A DNA stretch of 17,568 nt from assembly GCF_949282365.1 (NCBI RefSeq), contig NZ_CASDOY010000043.1:1-17568 (forward strand). The letters are read 5' to 3'. The notes under the pieces were generated by a model, which was given only the letters and a program-made list of their open reading frames with translations, made no database searches and had not been told where the DNA came from. The position numbers and the translations under genes are program-made. Source of the DNA: an uncultured Desulfovibrio sp. Its GTDB lineage: Bacteria > Desulfobacterota > Desulfovibrionia > Desulfovibrionales > Desulfovibrionaceae. Position 1 is the first letter of the stretch. Each line of letters opens with the position of its first letter. This document shows positions 15,039-17,568 of the stretch, piece by piece.

Positions 15039-15234
15039 CTAGGATCAGGACTCATTACGTTTTGCTTTGAGGGGGGCCTTCCCCCTCAAACTCCCCTATC
15101 TTCCCCAAAACCCGTAAAATTTTTATGGACAAGTAAGAATAGGAGTTCTTATTTCTGAAAATACTTTTTTATTTCAGTATATTATTTAAAATATTACACA
15201 GAAACACAATCTTAATAATGAGTCCTGGGCCTAG
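15039..15234. repeat. 19-base inverted repeat pair, possible MITE-like remnant
   Basis: The left arm CTAGGATCAGGACTCATTA (15039-15057) and the right arm TAATGAGTCCTGGGCCTAG (15216-15234) are inverted copies matching at 17 of 19 positions, with no similarity beyond the arms. They enclose 158 bases that contain a second, internal palindrome. Both outer ends are CTAG. This arrangement resembles a small non-autonomous element with terminal inverted repeats, but there is no transposase and no family match that I can make, so the call is tentative. Confidence 0.45.
15066..15090. repeat. Strong palindrome TTTGAGGGGG/CCCCCTCAAA
   Basis: This is a perfect 10-pair inverted repeat with a 5-base loop (GCCTT) at 15076-15080. 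Neither side has an immediate T run, so it is not a classical intrinsic terminator, although it could form a stable RNA hairpin on either strand. It sits inside the 19-base inverted repeat pair. Confidence 0.75.
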
Positions 15235-15361
15235 TGTTACCGCCTGGACGAATTTCCACGATTCATCTTTTCCTGGAAAAAAAAGTGCAAGAAATGTAAT
15301 ATCTCTATATCTATTCAGGAATCAATAGATTTCATAAAATGCTGTTGAAAGGAGAATTGTC

Positions 15362-16072
15362 ATGGAAAGTATTTTTAAAGAATGCTGTGATTTTATTGAT
15401 ACAGAATATAAACGCCTTGGGCATATGTTAGGTTATCGTTTTTTATTATGCCCTCAAAAATTATTGAATCCTCAGACAAAGATACTTTATCTTGGACTTA
15501 ATACTGGAGGTAAGGAAGAAATATCTGAGCATTCATGTACTAGTTGTGAGTATGGGACAGCATTCTTTACAGAATCATGGAAAGGCATGGCTCCTGGAAC
15601 AGAAAATCTTCAAAGACAGACACAGTTTCTTTTTGGAAAATTGCAAAGAAATCTTGGCGTGAATGGAACGATACAAGAATTTTCCGATTCTTACGTTCTT
15701 TCTGCCTATTTTATTCCTTTCCGCTCTCCTTCATGGACATCTCTTTGTAAGAAAAAAGAATCTATTGAAAGCGCTAACAATCTATGGTCAAAGATTTTTG
15801 ATTATTGGATGCCGAACCATATAATTGCACTTGGAAAAGATACATATAAGCAAATAGAAAAATTATTTTTGCAGCACAACTTTGATGCTTCTCCCATACA
15901 ACTGATTCCATCAGGATGGGGGAAATATAATCTTGCTGTCCGAATATTTTTTCGAGAAGGCCGCACAATATATCTGGGGAACCTTCTGCATCTCTCACAG
16001 TTCAAAATAATGGGTAAAATTAAATATGCCTATGCGATAGATACATTTTTGGATATGATGCACTTTGGTTAA
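15362..16072 (+). CDS. Hypothetical protein, possible uracil-DNA-glycosylase-like fold
   Basis: The 236-residue product has no signal peptide or membrane helix and is probably cytoplasmic. Several short blocks recall the UDG superfamily: ILYLGLNTGG (residues 41-50) resembles its first motif (hydrophobic strand, then GxNPG). A YVLSAYFIPFRSPSW block follows at about 110-124, then HIIALGKDTYKQI, and near the end GNLLHLSQF stands where the HPS-type motif would be. This is an assignment by eye and could be wrong. If right, the changed first motif (GLNTGG) makes classical uracil excision uncertain. The start is well supported by AAAGGAG at 15348-15354, 7 bases upstream. The gene is distinctly AT-rich in base and codon use compared with all its neighbours, a sign of transfer. 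It stands alone. Confidence 0.7.
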   Translation: MESIFKECCDFIDTEYKRLGHMLGYRFLLCPQKLLNPQTKILYLGLNTGGKEEISEHSCTSCEYGTAFFTESWKGMAPGTENLQRQTQFLFGKLQRNLGVNGTIQEFSDSYVLSAYFIPFRSPSWTSLCKKKESIESANNLWSKIFDYWMPNHIIALGKDTYKQIEKLFLQHNFDASPIQLIPSGWGKYNLAVRIFFREGRTIYLGNLLHLSQFKIMGKIKYAYAIDTFLDMMHFG

Positions 16073-16409
16073 AAACTTCGCCAAGTGCTGCCCGTGACCA
16101 TGTCCGTTGTGGGTGGCATCGTCCCGGCGGGATGCCTCCCGTGCGCTGTGGCTGGGGAAACCGTGCAGCGGGCCCTTGCGCTCTCCGTGTTCGGGGCATG
16201 ACGCCGGGGTGCCTTCACGGCAACCGCCCGGCAGGTCCCGCGCCCTGTTTGGGGAAACGTCCGCATGTTTTTTTCACCGTGACGGGCATCTTTTTTGCCG
16301 TGGCGCGCAGGGGATGATTGCCGCGCGGGGCGGGCATTTTTTGCCTATTTCATAAAAACATGTCCTGGTACAACATAACTAATTTTATAGAATCATTGAA
16401 AAATATTTG

Positions 16410-16438
16410 TTGACAAGATGCTGTTTCCTCTCTAAACG
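16410..16438 (+). promoter_or_regulatory. Possible promoter for the adhesin-like gene
   Basis: A perfect -35 TTGACA (16410-16415) is followed after 17 bases by TAAACG (16433-16438), a poor -10 match. It lies in an AT-rich stretch about 75 bases upstream of the start codon. Confidence 0.4.
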
Positions 16439-16456
16439 AAAATAGATTTTATTTTC
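16438..16456. promoter_or_regulatory. AT-rich inverted repeat near the predicted transcription start
   Basis: GAAAATA (16438-16444) and TATTTTC (16450-16456) form a perfect 7-base inverted repeat with a 5-base centre, overlapping the last base of the candidate -10 box. The position suits an operator for a dimeric regulator, but AT-rich repeats also arise by chance. Confidence 0.3.
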
Positions 16457-16511
16457 ATGTAGCAGTGTCTGCCAGGGGGGCAGTGCGGGGCGGCCTCAAA
16501 AAGGAGGAAAC

Positions 16512-16964
16512 ATGAAAGAGACCCAAGGCGCGCTGAGCATGCTGCTGCGCCGCTACCGCCTGATCCTGGGCAAATGCCGCTGGAAGAACCTGCTGGCCGG
16601 GCTGGTGCTGGGGGCGGTGCTGGCGACCCCGGCCGTCTCCCTGGCCGACAGCGGCGGCAAGCCGGGACGTCCGGGCTATCCTGGTGAAGATCGCTTCTAC
16701 ACGGGCACCGTGGATGGCGCGTCGGGCGAATATGTCGGCAGCAAGGGCAACATCGTCATCGAGAACCGCAATTCCGATTATAACCACAAGGAGTATTACG
16801 GCGGTTATGTGGACGGCGAAGGGGACGTCACGGGAAACACCGTGACCATGCGCGGCGCCGATCCGCGAGCCAAGAACATCTACGGCGGCTGGACGGACAA
16901 GGGCGAGGCTGCCGGCAATGTGGTGACCCTGGAAAACGGACGCGTCGGCAGCATCTGGGCCTAG
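16512..16964 (+). CDS. N-terminal part of autotransporter/beta-helix surface protein, ends at amber codon
   Basis: This 150-residue frame starts with a perfect AAGGAGG box (16501-16507). It opens with an unusually long export signal: about 26 residues with many Arg/Lys, then the hydrophobic stretch LLAGLVLGAVLATPAVSLA and likely cleavage after SLA near residue 46. Such extended signals are typical of large autotransporters. From residue 60 it shows repeats of the form GN-x-V-x-(I/M/L) followed by YGG(Y/W) and a G-E/D-x-x-GN joint, 27-31 residues long, which predicts a right-handed beta-helix passenger exposed at the cell surface. The frame stops at TAG (16962-16964) in mid-repeat (GSIWA), and the same frame continues with more repeats to the window edge. 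It is therefore most likely the front part of a gene broken by one nonsense change. Confidence 0.75.
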   Translation: MKETQGALSMLLRRYRLILGKCRWKNLLAGLVLGAVLATPAVSLADSGGKPGRPGYPGEDRFYTGTVDGASGEYVGSKGNIVIENRNSDYNHKEYYGGYVDGEGDVTGNTVTMRGADPRAKNIYGGWTDKGEAAGNVVTLENGRVGSIWA

Positions 16965-17568
16965 GGTCGCGTCTATGCGGGCGGGACCGGTGACGGTGAC
17001 GCCACCGGCAATACGCTTGAGATCCGCAGCGGTCACATCGAGGGCTCCCACACCGATGTGATCGCCGGCTACACCGCCAAAGGCGACAGTACGGACAACA
17101 AGCTCAGCATCAGCGGCGGCCGCATCGACCGGACGGCTGCCGACCACTTCGTCAGCGCCGGCCGCAGCGAGGAAGGCAGTGCCCGGAACAACACCCTGAC
17201 CGTCACCGGCGGCGAGCTGGGACAGGAGGCCTACGGCGGCCACGCCCAGACCGGGGCGGCCGAAGGCAACCGGGTGGAGTTCTCCGGTGCAGGCAGCTCC
17301 GTGGGCAAGCTGACCGCGGGCCATACCGTCCAGGGCGAGGCGCGCGGCAACTCGCTGGTCATGGGCGGCGGCACGGTCAAGACGTTCCTGATCGGGGGCG
17401 AAAGCGTCAGCGGTCTGGTCTCCGGCAACAAGATCGAGATGCACGGCGGGACCGTGGGCAAAAGCGTCTATGCCGGCTACACCAATGGCGGCGGCGCTTC
17501 CGGTAATGAGCTGGTCGTCGACGGCGGCACCATCTCGGGCAATGCCTTCGGCAGCTTCATCGACGCCG
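16965..17568 (+). pseudogene. Continuation of the adhesin-like gene after the amber codon, truncated by window edge
   Basis: In frame with the preceding gene and with no further stop to the right edge, this segment encodes about 201 residues of the same repeat type. It starts GRVYAGGTGDGDATGNTLEI and contains at least seven more units marked by GNTLEI, DNKLSI, NNTLTV, GNRVEF, GNSLVM, GNKIEM and GNELVV, spaced 26-31 residues apart, each usually followed by GG and an (A/G)G(Y/H) turn. An outer-membrane beta-barrel would be expected beyond the window. No good start codon with a ribosome site lies near the beginning, so independent translation is unlikely. Translation would need read-through of the TAG, or the gene is inactive. 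Confidence 0.65.

Larger units (their letters stand above)
14897..15361. other. Intergenic boundary from GC-rich to AT-rich DNA
   Basis: The region upstream of coaX holds its promoter (14947-14975). From about 15040 the composition changes: an inverted-repeat pair (15039-15057 and 15216-15234), a strong palindrome (15066-15090), then AT-rich sequence to the gene at 15362. No protein-coding frame is convincing here. Confidence 0.6.
16073..16511. other. Intergenic region upstream of the adhesin-like gene
   Basis: The first 270 bases return to GC-rich sequence with no credible gene. Two T runs (around 16266 and 16290) have no strong stem before them, so I do not call a terminator. From about 16350 the sequence becomes AT-rich and carries a promoter candidate and an inverted repeat ahead of the gene at 16512. 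Confidence 0.5.

Noticed and set aside
16260..16340. T runs at about 16266, 16290 and 16335 as terminators
   Set aside because: The sequence before each run does not form a stem of useful length, so calling terminators would be unsupported.
16107..16355. Short plus-strand frames between the AT-rich gene and the adhesin-like gene
   Set aside because: They lack ribosome sites and family features, and the composition is that of GC-rich spacer.
16660..17568. CRISPR-like periodicity
   Set aside because: The repeats are protein-level, in frame and divergent in DNA, so they are beta-helix repeats and not CRISPR units.

Overview
The window looks like a chromosome segment from a GC-rich Desulfovibrionaceae-type bacterium (sulfate-reducing Desulfobacterota). 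This is inferred from the strong G/C third-position bias, the mix of housekeeping genes, a c-di-GMP sensor with tandem periplasmic domains and a large repeat-rich autotransporter-like surface protein. No marker gene fixes the genus.

Layout, left to right. An AT-rich protein fragment runs off the left edge on the minus strand (2-391). Next comes a minus-strand tRNA-Lys(TTT) with its own promoter and terminator (554-714). About 600 bases of gene-free GC-rich sequence precede glnS (glutaminyl-tRNA synthetase, minus), which is divergent from tRNA-Ser(GCT) (plus). After the tRNA-Ser terminator lies a KAP-family P-loop NTPase (3455-5392), then a YczE/YitT-type membrane protein (5850-6554). On the minus strand follow a secreted protein with a long Pro/Ala/Gly-rich insert (6874-7830) and folD (8117-8971). 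Divergent from folD is a 1021-residue membrane-anchored c-di-GMP phosphodiesterase (9214-12279) with two solute-binding-like sensor domains, a broken GGDEF domain and an intact EAL domain. Enolase and type III pantothenate kinase (coaX) follow on the minus strand.

From about 15,040 to 16,080 the DNA turns AT-rich. It begins with a pair of 19-base inverted repeats enclosing a strong palindrome, and carries one gene of low GC content (15362-16072) that may have a uracil-DNA-glycosylase-like fold. The window ends in a beta-helix/autotransporter-like gene (16512 onward) that is interrupted by an in-frame amber codon but stays open to the right edge.

The housekeeping genes (glnS, folD, eno, coaX, two tRNAs) are separate transcription units with recognisable sigma70-like promoters and/or intrinsic terminators; no long operon is present. 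The accessory parts are the left edge next to tRNA-Lys, the KAP NTPase next to tRNA-Ser, the AT-rich block with its inverted repeats, and the decaying adhesin. I found no CRISPR array, transposase, integrase or rRNA.
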